64,000 nucleotides of DNA from Nitzschia sp. DOCU1 (taxonomy: Eukaryota; Bacillariophyta; Bacillariophyceae; Bacillariales; Bacillariaceae), in assembly GCA_951394045.1 (NCBI GenBank), contig OX595999.1, forward strand, positions 1,612,001-1,676,000, in the 5' to 3' direction. How positions within the stretch are numbered: position 1 is the stretch's first letter; every line of letters begins with the position of its first letter. Made by a program: the position numbers and the translations under genes. This document shows, in pieces, positions 10,132-20,723 of this stretch. Under the pieces are notes generated by a model. It did no database searches. It worked only from the letters and a program-made list of their open reading frames with translations, and was not told the origin of the DNA.

Positions 10132-11307
10132 CCTTGCACACGTTGTCTCCCTCCGACGACCTTGTCGTCCGGACTGTCATGACATTAAACCATTCATTCC
10201 TACACTATATCACACCCAACCAATCGACGAGTTTTCATCCATGTCCCTTCGTAATAGCATTCAACGGTGCCCGATCCATCGATCCAGGAAAAGGCGTACA
10301 GGTTTTTGTCAGGAGCAGCTGCCGGTGTTTAGTACGATTCCAGTTGGATTCCAACAATCCGCACATCAGGGCTCTCGGGGCTACTAGGACCAATGGCAGC
10401 CATGGCCGCCGCCTGTTCGGCCGTACTTCTGATTAAAGCCAGTTCGCACCTCATAACCCTTGCGAAGACTTTGTGGAGACCAAAGCTGGCTTGCGGAGAG
10501 GAGTCATAATGTACTCCACATCTCCAGTGCACACGCAACTGTCGGTGGGAGCCGATGGGGACTGAGGGGTGTTCAAAGCGCTGATTACAACTTCATGGCA
10601 GTATTGACAAGGCCTGTAGGCCACAAATATACTCAGAGGACTTTCCTGATACCAGCATCCCCACTGTGACGACGAGGGCGCTTCTCTTGGAGTAGAACCT
10701 TGAATAAAAATCGTCCGGAGCAGAGAGATGAAAAATGCAAATTGCAAAGAAGCCTTCTATGCATTCACATGGGTCAAAACAAGTGAAATCACCATACGTT
10801 GTCCTGGAATCATGACGCTCCTGGACAGGAAGAAGCAGTGTCAACTTGCGGCCACCAAGCCCAGCCACAGCGTTCCGAGGCTCTTTGGTTCGTAATTGTT
10901 GTAAAGTGTCGGTCGACACTAGTAATCCGACTGGTTGAGCCGTGGACAGTATCGTTGCCACTTCAGGCGATCTTCTTCAAACTTCCATTGCAGCCCCATG
11001 CGCAGGCCGAACTGGTTCTCGATCGAAGCATGGTGGAAAATAAACGGAATCGGAAATGCCTGATCCCTACCGCCAAACAAAATAATGGGTTCGGTCTCCA
11101 CGTTAGCACTCGTAGCATTGACGTGACAGGATTCCGCCAAATGACCAACCGCTGCATCCTCCCACCACAGACCTAGCATAGTTGGCATATGATGGACGGC
11201 ACACTTCAAAAACCGCGCCGACGTCGCGTACCCCGTCCCCACGGCGTAAGGAGGGAACTCCGAACGCGGGTATTCCTCAAAGGACAAATACCACTTGCTA
11301 TAAAAGT
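9895..11307. repeat. 1.41-kb duplicated block, copy A
   Basis: Bases 9895-11307 recur at 13507-14919 (constant offset 3612) with almost no differences on reading; I noticed single changes near the right end. The block spans the broken GT31 piece, an uncharacterised stretch and the C-terminal coding end of the first intact glycosyltransferase gene. The near-identity points to a recent duplication or gene conversion. Confidence 0.9.
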
Positions 11308-12814
11308 GATTTTTATCTCGAATAGGCTGTGTCCCCTCAAGTATTCTCCCAAAATAGTCAATTGTTCCGTTGGATAACGCCTTCTGGATATCAGTCAAAT
11401 GAAGCCACACATCATCGTCTGTCTTGAATGCAAACATATCCTCGTCCATGATAGACTCCGCAAAATGCAGAAACGCCATTGTCTTGGGAAGCAGACCGAA
11501 CTTGTAGTGTTCATCATTATCAAGCCAGATCAAATCTCGATATTTCTCGAATTCCCCCTGAATTTCCGTAAAGTTTCGCCCAGCCACGATGAAAAAGGTT
11601 CTCCAACCATCCTTGCCCCAGGATTGACGGATGGCTTGCCTTCGTATAAAGTTTTGATTTGTACTAGTGACCCCCAAGACGATACGAGGCAACGACAAGC
11701 TCTGCTTACTCGTGTCCTGCTCCTTTCTTGTTCGGGCGGGTGGGATGGCACGATATGAATAGGTCGTTCCGTTGACGGTAACGTTAAACTTGGTTGCCAC
11801 GGCACTGATCTTTTCAGCTTTCTGAAAATCAGGCGGCGGAAGGGCGCCGAGCCCGCACACATTGCCCGACGAATGCGATTCGACCGTCGGATATTCTTCC
11901 GAGTCAGGTTTCAAATGATGAAAACATCCAAAAGGAACAAAGTTGTTAACTTTGGAGTTCACGCAGTAGGAATTCAAGTAGGCGGCCTCGTTCGAGGCCA
12001 ACATGCATTCCATCGAAGCGTAGTCCTTCTTAGCTTTTTTCAGGGCCGCTTTGATACGACCCAGCCGGCTGGGCCTCCATAACATGGCATGCCACCCAGC
12101 CCGTGGGGTCAGCCCACCATGGCCACTAGAGGGTGGCAGAAGTATTCGGTCCGGAGATTCTTTCGGCCATACCACGATATCACCACCTCGCAAGCAGTCG
12201 ATTCTAGCGATGTCAAAGTCGTCGGGAATCCACTCAAGGGCAGATTCCAAACGTTCCAAGGTGGGTACGACTGGGTCTGCGAACTTAAAATCGTCTAGTA
12301 AAATCAGGGGCAGTCCATGATGGGTTGCGTTCTTGACTCCTTCATGGTTGATATCGTTTTCAATGATTGCAGCCACCTCCAAATATATCGTCATCCAGTC
12401 CCATTCGTCACCTGTGGGAATCGGGAGAGGGGTAATTGACTGATAGGGCAATTTGGTTTGATTGGCGAGCCATCTATCGGTAAATGCTTTCCGCCCCGTC
12501 GACCCAACATGGATCACGTATATTTTTTCTAGCTTGTGTCTGTCCTCAATTCTGGGACTTTCCCTCAATAATAGCTGACTGGACAAAGTCTCTGAAACAA
12601 TAGCAGCAGGTGGATCGTCCTCATGATCGCGAGCGGCGACATCTTCTTGACGGAAAGCTTCTTTGCCCTTATTTACGGGGGCATCATCTTTGGGTTGCAC
12701 CACCGCCACCGTGGCTTTCAGAGCTTTGTCTGACGAGATCAAGGACATGACGGCAGCTGCTGCCACGGACAGCAGAATGCATAATTTCTTTCGCGATCCT
12801 CGCTGCAGCATCAT
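10919..12814 (-). CDS. Two-domain glycosyltransferase (GT25-like + GT31), gene 1
   Basis: 631 residues, type II membrane topology with an N-terminal anchor (about 10-28) and several N-glycosylation sequons. The first domain (about 95-300) opens with LEKIYVIHVGSTGRK and holds HGLPLILLDDFKF, resembling the LPS/procollagen-galactosyltransferase GT25 fold. The second (about 375-600) is a GT31 beta-1,3-galactosyltransferase type domain: RRQAIRQSWG (391-400), metal site KTDDDVW (464-470), YPRSEFPPYAVGTGYATS (515-532) and WEDAAVG (551-557), equivalent to the family ED(V)xxG. Expected role: adding galactose- or GlcNAc-type sugars from UDP-sugars in the Golgi. The acceptor is unknown, and activity of the first domain is not certain. 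A near-identical paralogue lies about 4.4 kb to the right. Confidence 0.78.
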   Translation of the reverse strand: MMLQRGSRKKLCILLSVAAAAVMSLISSDKALKATVAVVQPKDDAPVNKGKEAFRQEDVAARDHEDDPPAAIVSETLSSQLLLRESPRIEDRHKLEKIYVIHVGSTGRKAFTDRWLANQTKLPYQSITPLPIPTGDEWDWMTIYLEVAAIIENDINHEGVKNATHHGLPLILLDDFKFADPVVPTLERLESALEWIPDDFDIARIDCLRGGDIVVWPKESPDRILLPPSSGHGGLTPRAGWHAMLWRPSRLGRIKAALKKAKKDYASMECMLASNEAAYLNSYCVNSKVNNFVPFGCFHHLKPDSEEYPTVESHSSGNVCGLGALPPPDFQKAEKISAVATKFNVTVNGTTYSYRAIPPARTRKEQDTSKQSLSLPRIVLGVTSTNQNFIRRQAIRQSWGKDGWRTFFIVAGRNFTEIQGEFEKYRDLIWLDNDEHYKFGLLPKTMAFLHFAESIMDEDMFAFKTDDDVWLHLTDIQKALSNGTIDYFGRILEGTQPIRDKNHFYSKWYLSFEEYPRSEFPPYAVGTGYATSARFLKCAVHHMPTMLGLWWEDAAVGHLAESCHVNATSANVETEPIILFGGRDQAFPIPFIFHHASIENQFGLRMGLQWKFEEDRLKWQRYCPRLNQSDY

Positions 12815-13506
12815 TCACCATTCCTTGCTTGTGGAGCAAAGAATGGGGATCAAGACGGGGGCTCCGTGCAACAACTCGTCGTTTTCGGCAGCAATAACAG
12901 CAATTCCTTTTCCCAACGAATTGCAGGGACGGCCTCGAATACAACAAAAGCGGTTGATGGGTCAACATACGGAAGGGGATTCGCCGTCGGGATCGATACT
13001 TGTGTGTGTTGTGCAGGCAAAATAGTTCAACGTTTTTTGTTCACGCTACTCGTGTATCTTTGAACCCAACAACAGCAGTACCTACCTATGTTACCTCTAA
13101 TTATAAGTATCAGGTGAGAGCATGGTGTACTATGGTACGAACTAGATCCGATCCCACTCTCGTCTTTCAAATAAAATCAACCAGAGGATGATCCAATTGG
13201 CAAAAAGAGCTAGTGCACAACAGAACTCTCCATACGACCGTCGTGTCTTGCATCCTTTGCATAATCCGGTAGTAGAGGTTGATCCACTGGGGGTACTAGT
13301 AGTAAGATCACAAGAATGATGCGGCCATCGAAGAAGCAGGGGATCTACGAGCGACTTTCGAGTACTAGCGTGGTGGTGGTACTAGTAGTAATGAGGATTG
13401 TTCGTGCGTGTTGCCTTTCCGGAGTGTACGTGCTGTTCTAGTACTTCCGCTACTATTATCTATTAATACTACTAATGTAAGAAGACGCCCCAAAGCGAGG
13501 AATCCT
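12815..13506. other. Upstream region of glycosyltransferase gene 1
   Basis: The first 100 or so bases match the upstream region of glycosyltransferase gene 2 (17189 on), and a second conserved patch near 13390-13500 matches about 17640-17775. These conserved patches are the best candidates for promoter sequence. ACTAGTAGTA motifs occur at 13295 and 13380. No gene seen. Confidence 0.45.
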
Positions 13507-13743
13507 TTGGATAACTCCTTCTTGATGTCGGTCAAATTAAGCCACACATCATGTCTGTCTTGAGTGCAAACATATCCTCGTCCATGATAGAAAATGCAGA
13601 AATGCCATTGTCTTGGAAAGCAGGCCGAACCAGTAGTGTTCATCCCTGGAAAGCCAGATCAGATCTTGATACGTCTCGAATTCCCCCTGAATTTCCGTGA
13701 AGATCCCCCCAGCCACGATGACAAAGGCTCTCCAGGCAACCAT
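13507..13743 (-). pseudogene. GT31 glycosyltransferase remnant (copy B)
   Basis: Second copy of the remnant at 9895-10131, with the same frame disruptions. It begins abruptly at 13507, where unrelated upstream sequence shared with gene 2 ends, so this is the left breakpoint of duplicated block B. Confidence 0.75.
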
Positions 13744-14530
13744 CCTTGCACACGTTGTCTCCCTCCGACGACCTTGTCGTCCGGACTGTCATGACATTAA
13801 ACCATTCATTCCTACACTATATCACACCCAACCAATCGACGAGTTTTCATCCATGTCCCTTCGTAATAGCATTCAACGGTGCCCGATCCATCGATCCAGG
13901 AAAAGGCGTACAGGTTTTTGTCAGGAGCAGCTGCCGGTGTTTAGTACGATTCCAGTTGGATTCCAACAATCCGCACATCAGGGCTCTCGGGGCTACTAGG
14001 ACCAATGGCAGCCATGGCCGCCGCCTGTTCGGCCGTACTTCTGATTAAAGCCAGTTCGCACCTCATAACCCTTGCGAAGACTTTGTGGAGACCAAAGCTG
14101 GCTTGCGGAGAGGAGTCATAATGTACTCCACATCTCCAGTGCACACGCAACTGTCGGTGGGAGCCGATGGGGACTGAGGGGTGTTCAAAGCGCTGATTAC
14201 AACTTCATGGCAGTATTGACAAGGCCTGTAGGCCACAAATATACTCAGAGGACTTTCCTGATACCAGCATCCCCACTGTGACGACGAGGGCGCTTCTCTT
14301 GGAGTAGAACCTTGAATAAAAATCGTCCGGAGCAGAGAGATGAAAAATGCAAATTGCAAAGAAGCCTTCTATGCATTCACATGGGTCAAAACAAGTGAAA
14401 TCACCATACGTTGTCCTGGAATCATGACGCTCCTGGACAGGAAGAAGCAGTGTCAACTTGCGGCCACCAAGCCCAGCCACAGCGTTCCGAGGCTCTTTGG
14501 TTCGTAATTGTTGTAAAGTGTCGGTCGACA

Positions 14531-14899
14531 CTAGTAATCCGACTGGTTGAGCCGTGGACAGTATCGTTGCCACTTCAGGCGATCTTCTTCAAACTTCCAT
14601 TGCAGCCCCATGCGCAGGCCGAACTGGTTCTCGATCGAAGCATGGTGGAAAATAAACGGAATCGGAAATGCCTGATCCCTACCGCCAAACAAAATAATGG
14701 GTTCGGTCTCCACGTTAGCACTCGTAGCATTGACGTGACAGGATTCCGCCAAATGACCAACCGCTGCATCCTCCCACCACAGACCTAGCATAGTTGGCAT
14801 ATGATGGACGGCACACTTCAAAAACCGCGCCGACGTCGCGTACCCCGTCCCCACGGCGTAAGGAGGGAACTCCGAACGTGGGTATTCCTCAAAGGACAC
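14531..14899 (-). pseudogene. Orphan GT31 C-terminal cassette, gene-1 type
   Basis: 122 codons encode the same residues as the last part of gene 1, from SFEEYPRSEFPPYAVG through WEDAAVG to the same stop. It has no upstream catalytic DDDVW region in frame and opens at a non-ATG codon, so it cannot be a functional transferase by itself. Confidence 0.8.
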
Positions 14900-15608
14900 A
14901 TACCACTTGCTATAAAAGTCCGACTGGTACTAGGGCCGTGGACAGGCTTGTTGCCACTTCAGGCCATCTTCGTCAAACTTCCACTCTAGCCCCATTCTCA
15001 GGCCAAACTGATTTTCGATCGAGGCACGGAGAACAACGGGATGTGATAGATGATTCCAGCCCTTCGTGTACAAATGTGGTTCTAGGACCCGCCAATCCGC
15101 AGTCGTAGCATTTACGTGGCACGATTCCGCCAAAAGACCAACGGCTGCATCCTCTACCCAAAGGCATAGCATAGTCGGCATGTTTTCGACGGCGCACTTC
15201 AAAAACCGCGCCGACGTCGCGTACCCCGTCCCCACGGCGTAAGGAGGGAACTCCGAACGTGGGTATTCCTCAAAGGACACATACCACTTGCTATAAAAGT
15301 CCGACTGGTACTAGGGCCGTGGACAGGCTTGTTGCCACTTCAGGCCATCTTCGTCAAACTTCCACTCTAGCCCCATTCTCAGGCCAAACTGATTTTCGAT
15401 CGAGGCACGGAGAACAACGGGATGTGATAGATGATTCCAGCCCTTCGTGTACAAATGTGGTTCTAGGACCCGCCAATCCGCAGTCGTAGCATTTACGTGG
15501 CACGATTCCGCCAAAAGACCAACGGCTGCATCCTCTACCCAAAGGCATAGCATAGTCGGCATGTTTTCGACGGCGCACTTCAAAAACCGCGCCGACGTCG
15601 CGTACCCC
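14820..15608. repeat. 381-bp tandem repeat of a GT C-terminal cassette
   Basis: Sequence from about 14820 to 15227 recurs with a shift of 381 bp at about 15201-15608. The repeat unit covers the last 116 codons and the stop of the gene-2 type C terminus plus a short junction. The second unit is the true end of gene 2; the first is an extra copy beyond its stop codon. Confidence 0.85.
14930..15280 (-). pseudogene. Orphan GT31 C-terminal cassette, chimeric
   Basis: 116 codons. The beginning (PRSEFPPYAVGTGYA) matches gene 1, while the rest (CAVENMPTMLCLWVEDAAVG to QQACPRP) matches gene 2, so this piece is a recombinant of the two types. It lacks the rest of the gene and lies directly downstream of the gene 2 stop codon. 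Confidence 0.8.
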
Positions 15609-17188
15609 GCCCACGAAGCATAAGGAGGGTATACCGAACGTGGGTATTCCTCAAAGGAAATATACCACTTGCGGTAAAATTCGCCAACATATCGAACTGG
15701 CCGTACCCCCTCATTTATGCTGCCAAAATAGTCAATTGTTCCATTGGATAACTCCTTCTTGATATCAGTTAAATTAAGCCACACATCATCGTCTGTCTTG
15801 AATGCAAACATATCCTCGTCCATGATAGACTCCGCAAAATGCAGAAACGCCATTGTCTTGAGGAGCCGGAACTTGTTGTGTTCATCATTATCAAGCCAGA
15901 TCAAATCTCGATATTTCTCGAATTCCCCCTGAATTTCCGTAAAGTTTCGCCCAGCCACGATGAAAAAGGTTCTCCAACCATCCTTGCCCCAGGTTTGACG
16001 GATGGCTTGCCTTCGTATAAAGTTTTGATTCATACTAGTGACCCCCAAGACGATACGAGGCAACGACAAGCTCTGCTTACTCGTGTCCTGCTCCTTTCTT
16101 GTTCGGGCGGGTGGGATGGCACGATATGAATAGGTCGTTCCGTTGACGGTAACCTTAAGAAATGTGGTCGCAACAGCAATGGGCTTTTCAGCTTTCTGAA
16201 AATCAGGCGGCGGAAGGGCGCCGAGCCCGCACACATTGCCCGACGAATGCGATTCGACCGTCGGAAGTTCCGAGTTGTATTTCAAATGATGAAAACATCC
16301 AAAAGGAACAAAGTTGTTAACTTTGGAGTTCACGCAGTAGGAATTCAAGTAGGCGTCCTCGTTCGAGGCCAACATGCATTCCATCGAAGCGTAGTCCTTC
16401 TTAGCTTTTTTCAGGGCCGCTTTGATACGACCCAGCCGGCTGGGCCTCCATAACATGGCATGCCACCCAGCCCGTGGGGTCAGCCCACCATGGCCACTAG
16501 AGGGTGGCAGAAGTATTCGGTCCGGAGATTCTTTCGGCCATACCACGATATCACCACCTCGCAAGCAGTCGATTCTAGCGATGTCAAAGTCGTCGGGAAT
16601 CCACTCAAGGGCAGATTCCAAACGTTCCAAGGTGGGTACGACTGGGTCTGCGAACTTAAAATCGTCTAGTAAAATCAGGGGCAGTCCATGATGGGTTGCG
16701 TTCTTGACTCCTTCATGGTTGATATCGTTTTCAATGATTGCAGCCACCTCCAAATATATCGTCATCCAGTCCCATTCGTCACCTGTGGGAATCGGGAGAG
16801 GGGTAATTGACTGATAGGGCAATTTGGTTTGATTGGCGAGCCATCTATCGGTAAATGCTTTCCGCCCCGTCGACCCAACATGGATCACGTATATTTTTTC
16901 TAGCTTGTGTCTGTCCTCAATTCTGGGACTTTCCCTCAATAATAGCTGACTGGACAAAGTCTCTGAAACAATAGCAGCAGGTGGATCGTCCTCATGATCG
17001 CGAGCGGCGACATCTTCTTGACGGAAAGCTTCTTTGCCCTTATTTACGGGGGCATCATCTTTGGGTTGCACCACCGCCACCGTGGCTTTCAGAGCTTTGT
17101 CTGACGAGATCAAGGACATGACGGCAGCTGCTGCCACGGACAGCAGAATAATGCATAATTTCTTTCGCGATCCTCGCTGCAGCATCAT
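15311..17188 (-). CDS. Two-domain glycosyltransferase (GT25-like + GT31), gene 2
   Basis: 625 residues, the tandem paralogue of gene 1. The first 300 residues are almost identical (same anchor, same GT25-like domain), with scattered changes from about residue 300. The GT31 motifs are present: RRQAIRQTWG, KTDDDVW, YPPYASWAGYATS and VEDAAVG. The last 110 residues differ clearly from gene 1 (LEPHLYTKGWNHLSHP instead of TEPIILFGGRDQAF), as if the C terminus had been exchanged while the N-terminal part was homogenised. Expected Golgi glycosyltransferase; acceptor unknown. Two extra C-terminal cassettes follow its stop codon. Confidence 0.78.
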   Translation of the reverse strand: MMLQRGSRKKLCIILLSVAAAAVMSLISSDKALKATVAVVQPKDDAPVNKGKEAFRQEDVAARDHEDDPPAAIVSETLSSQLLLRESPRIEDRHKLEKIYVIHVGSTGRKAFTDRWLANQTKLPYQSITPLPIPTGDEWDWMTIYLEVAAIIENDINHEGVKNATHHGLPLILLDDFKFADPVVPTLERLESALEWIPDDFDIARIDCLRGGDIVVWPKESPDRILLPPSSGHGGLTPRAGWHAMLWRPSRLGRIKAALKKAKKDYASMECMLASNEDAYLNSYCVNSKVNNFVPFGCFHHLKYNSELPTVESHSSGNVCGLGALPPPDFQKAEKPIAVATTFLKVTVNGTTYSYRAIPPARTRKEQDTSKQSLSLPRIVLGVTSMNQNFIRRQAIRQTWGKDGWRTFFIVAGRNFTEIQGEFEKYRDLIWLDNDEHNKFRLLKTMAFLHFAESIMDEDMFAFKTDDDVWLNLTDIKKELSNGTIDYFGSINEGVRPVRYVGEFYRKWYISFEEYPRSVYPPYASWAGYATSARFLKCAVENMPTMLCLWVEDAAVGLLAESCHVNATTADWRVLEPHLYTKGWNHLSHPVVLRASIENQFGLRMGLEWKFDEDGLKWQQACPRP

Positions 17189-19235
17189 TCACCATTCCTT
17201 GCTCGTGGAGCAAAGAATGGGGATCAAGACGGGGGCTCCGTGCAACAACTCGTCGTCTTCGTCAACAGCAGTAACAGCAATTCCTTTTCCCCTGTAGGAA
17301 CGACCTCGCCTACAAAAGTGGGTGTTCGGTGCACTTCTTCCAATTCGACAACTTCCAAGTGGCCGTACCGTAGTCTGGCTTCCGGAGTTGATGCCACCTC
17401 CTGTATCTTTGCGAACCCAACAACAGCAATACTTACCTATGTTACCTTTAATCATAAGTATCCAGGAAAGATATGGGACCGGGACCCGATGCGACTCTTT
17501 CTTTCATGCTATGTAGTAGCCATCTAGTCCACAAACAATGAACTCTTCATACGATAGGCGATTGCATCCTTTGCACAATCCAGATCTAAAATTGTGTGAT
17601 CAAAGGGGATCTAGTAGTTCGAATTTAGAGTAATGTGGGCAATGAGGATTGTTCGTGCGTGTTCCTTTTCCACAGTGTAGGTGCCGCTCTACCACTGTCA
17701 CTATTAAAACTCACTTTGTTTGTTTGTTTAATACTAGCTATTGGCTGCAGGAAGCCCCAAACCGAGGAATCCTTTGCGGAAGGCGGCACTTTGCTTCCTC
17801 TCCTGGTAAAAGTGTTTGTAGCTAGCAAGGGAGCGCGGGAGAACTTCTGTTCAAGGAATGGCAAGGACGACCATGGTGTTTTGGGTCTGTTCTGTGACGC
17901 ACCCTAATGCCCAGTCGCTGCTGGCTGCCTGGTTATTTTGGTGGTTGTGATTTGGAGGCTGCTACCATCTAGTGCTTCGCCAACAAAACTTCCTCCCATG
18001 CAAAGACAACTGCAGTAGTAGCAGGTCAGCATCATCATGACGATGTGCTCGTTGCTAGTTGTCGAATGATAAAAAGTAATGCTGCAGGGAATGAATAAAC
18101 GACTCAATGAATCATGAATCATCGTCGTCGGCAGTTCTTCTGCTACTTTCAAAAGAAGACGTTAAAGACTCAAAGCAGTCGCAATGCGATGGTGTCCTAG
18201 AGGCAGACGTGCTGGCAAGAACATGGCATTTGCTGATAACAATGATCATTCCATGTAATACTTCTCGTCATTGACTGATTGAAGCCAGCAGCACCCATTT
18301 CTCCCTTCGACGAGAGCTTCTTGTCGTTTGTCGTCGTCATGCTGGTTGTAGAAGACTTTCTCGTTTTGACCCTGAGACCGATTCCCCGACTTGTGTTAAC
18401 TACTAGTAACGGCAGCATTGTCGTCATCATCATTGGCAGAAGGGCAGGCAGAGCCGATGAGTTTGTGAGAGGTCTTGTGGAAGCAGGAACACACATGGAC
18501 TCCCTCCAATGATGATGGATTTTACCCGGAGTAATCGCATTTCGCATCTGCTTGCCGCACGTACGGGTAGGTTGTTTGGACACGCTTCGATCGTATTCGC
18601 ATTCAACGTGGCATTGCTCTTTCTCGCCACCAATCGTTTGGACGTGTCGTCCTCCGATAGGATGCCGGAGAAGGCAACGGAGTGTCATGGATCCCAATGC
18701 GAAATATCTAATATGAGCCTTATAGTCACATAGGAGAATTCTTTGAATGTGTTTCCGATTCAAACGAAATAGTAGGAGCATTTACGTTATCTCAACCGTA
18801 TTTTTTCCCGACTAAACGACTTATACAATATTCGGCATGAAGGTTGAATAAGTGGCCAAAGAAGCTTCTTAATTATAGCCCTGTCGTTAGAGGGGAATTA
18901 TTGCTGCCGAACGTTGTTAGAGAGGTCTAAAAGCCTTGCCACCGCGACGCCCACCGACCGTTCCATATATGCTCTCCCCGCCACGCTGTCGGAGAGACGG
19001 AGCTTCTCCGCGGTTGCTTTCGCAGGTGATGGTGTGACACCACAACGCATGTCTTGCCAAAATTATACTCCCATCCGTCACGCTGCCAAGAGATGCACGA
19101 TAGGAAGCGGGCAGCAGGTGCACATACAATTTCCGTTTTTTCGCCCTCCAACAGACTCTATTCATTCGAACCTCTGCTGCTGTTGTGAGTACCTCCGCAG
19201 AAAGCAACCTCCTATCCAGCACAAACAAGAATAAG
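17189..19235. other. Long intergenic region
   Basis: Bases 17189-17300 and about 17640-17775 match the upstream region of glycosyltransferase gene 1. A minus-strand frame at 18197-18781 and a plus-strand frame at 18914-19234 are open, but their composition is irregular and I recognise nothing in them. The last few hundred bases probably hold the promoter and 5' UTR of the EF-hand gene. Confidence 0.4.
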
Positions 19236-20723
19236 ATGTCGTACCTCCTATCCAAGGATAACATGTCGGACTCTACCCCACCCCTCGAGAAGATTCTCGA
19301 GGACCGTGGTACTCCTACCACGAGTACTAACAGTTCCAGCAACTCGAACTCTGGTAGCCCTTCTCGAATTGTGTGTTCGGATAATATCATTGAGACGATG
19401 ATCGAGGAGGGCTTGCCTTCTCGACCCGTCGATATCACCGGTCTTTATCGATCCCGTTCTCAGTCTCCTTCGAGTCGCAGTGTCACCATGGACCCTTCGT
19501 TGTTACCATCGAATCGCCGTCGATCGTCTCCCATGGATTTGGATGAGAAATTGAAAATGAGTGCCGTCTCCAGACTCTATGATCGCAACAGCAAGGGCTA
19601 TTTGGATGATACCGAAAAGGCCTTGCGTCGCATGGATTCTCAGAATCTAGGCTTTTTGGACAATGAAAAAGTCTACAAAATCATGCACTCCCTTCAGGAA
19701 GAACAAGTCAAATCTGCAGCTCTCATTGAAAGCTGGCAAAAGGAACACAAGAAAGCCATGAGTTTGAAGCGGGGCGTTATCTACATGTCCATCTTTGCGT
19801 TTCTTCTAGCGATTAGCAACATCGGAACCAGCTTTGCCGCTGCCCGACTGGCCAAGGATGTCAGCGCTTCCCCCACAAACGATTTGGTGGACAAATATAC
19901 CGGTGTGCGTCTGGCTACCACCTCCAAGACGGTCTTGGTGGAACTCGAGCCCATTGAAATCCCAGTTGATCCGGTTTCGCGTCGATTGCATGAACGCTTT
20001 TTGCAAGAAGCCACCGACTTGGCGTGTGGCACCCAAACCACTGTGGATTATACCAATACAGACTGGACGACTGAGGGAGTCGCCAACTCCATCTTTTGTG
20101 AGGCCGTCGGACACATTAGTTACAATAGTGCTGTCAAGCTCTATCAACAATTCTGTCCTTCCTATCCCTTTTTGGAAGGCACCACGACCCCATACGGTTG
20201 TAACCTCAACCTGAACGAAGTTATGGTTAAGTGTGGTACTCGTATGACTCGTGTGTTGGGTGGAGGCCACTTTCCCTTGGGAGGTGTGCCTGGGTACGAA
20301 TCGGGTGGATCGGTAAGTACTGCGCAAGTTGCGGCTCGTTTTATCTAATGCGGAAAATGAATTCATCTCTCACACGCACTCAATCATCCATTACAGTGGT
20401 TTGTCTTTCCCGCCGCCACTCCTGCTGTCCCCGTAGCGGATGCTAGTTCACTCTACTTTGATGGATTACAACTGGTGGATGAACCCTTGCCATCCTTTTC
20501 CTTGGTGGCCAATCCCCCACCTCAAACGTGCGAAGAACAACTGTCGTTCAAGTTGTACTGTTCACCCAACAATGCCGCTCAAGGATGTATGTTGATTCAT
20601 TTGTATTGGGGCAATCAACGCAATTGTCAAGGTCAAGTGCAAATGTGTCAAGCAGCTACTGGAACTCCCTTGCCAGTGCAACGAAGAGTCTTGCGTATGG
20701 GAGAAGAGCAACAGCAGTCGTAA
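19236..20723 (+). CDS. EF-hand single-pass membrane protein, two exons
   Basis: Exons 19236-20312 and 20397-20723 (phase-0 GT-AG intron) give 467 residues; the frame is open upstream to a GTG, but ATG 19236 is the first ATG. A Ser-rich leader precedes a pair of EF-hand loops: DRNSKGYLDDTE (116-127) has ligands at every expected position, while DSQNLGFLDNEK (134-145) ends in Lys and is probably degenerate. A charged helix leads to one membrane span (about 181-203, GVIYMSIFAFLLAISNIGTS). The remaining roughly 260 residues would face the lumen or outside and contain about ten Cys, suggesting disulfides. This cytosolic-EF-hand/TM/Cys-rich layout is common among uncharacterised diatom proteins; a calcium-linked surface or vesicle role is inference. 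Confidence 0.8.
20313..20396 (+). other. 84-bp spliceosomal intron
   Basis: Begins GTAAGT and ends TTACAG. Reading through gives a stop within about 12 codons, whereas splicing joins two frames that keep the same composition and a Cys-rich pattern. Phase 0. Confidence 0.85.

Larger units (their letters stand above)
13507..14919. repeat. 1.41-kb duplicated block, copy B
   Basis: Copy of 9895-11307. Its right end falls at a TATAAAAGT stretch, where sequence switches to the C-terminal end typical of glycosyltransferase gene 2. Confidence 0.9.

Noticed and set aside
10134..10436. 100-codon plus-strand frames at 10085-10436 and their copies at 13697-14048
   Set aside because: They lie antisense to decayed glycosyltransferase or exon-like remains and owe their duplication to the block copy, not to selection on the frame.
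18197..18781. 194-codon minus-strand frame
   Set aside because: Composition looks random (runs of M, T and C), with no domain and no supporting neighbour; left as intergenic.
18917..19438. 173-codon minus-strand frame
   Set aside because: Its first half is antisense to the EF-hand gene and the rest is low in protein-like signal.
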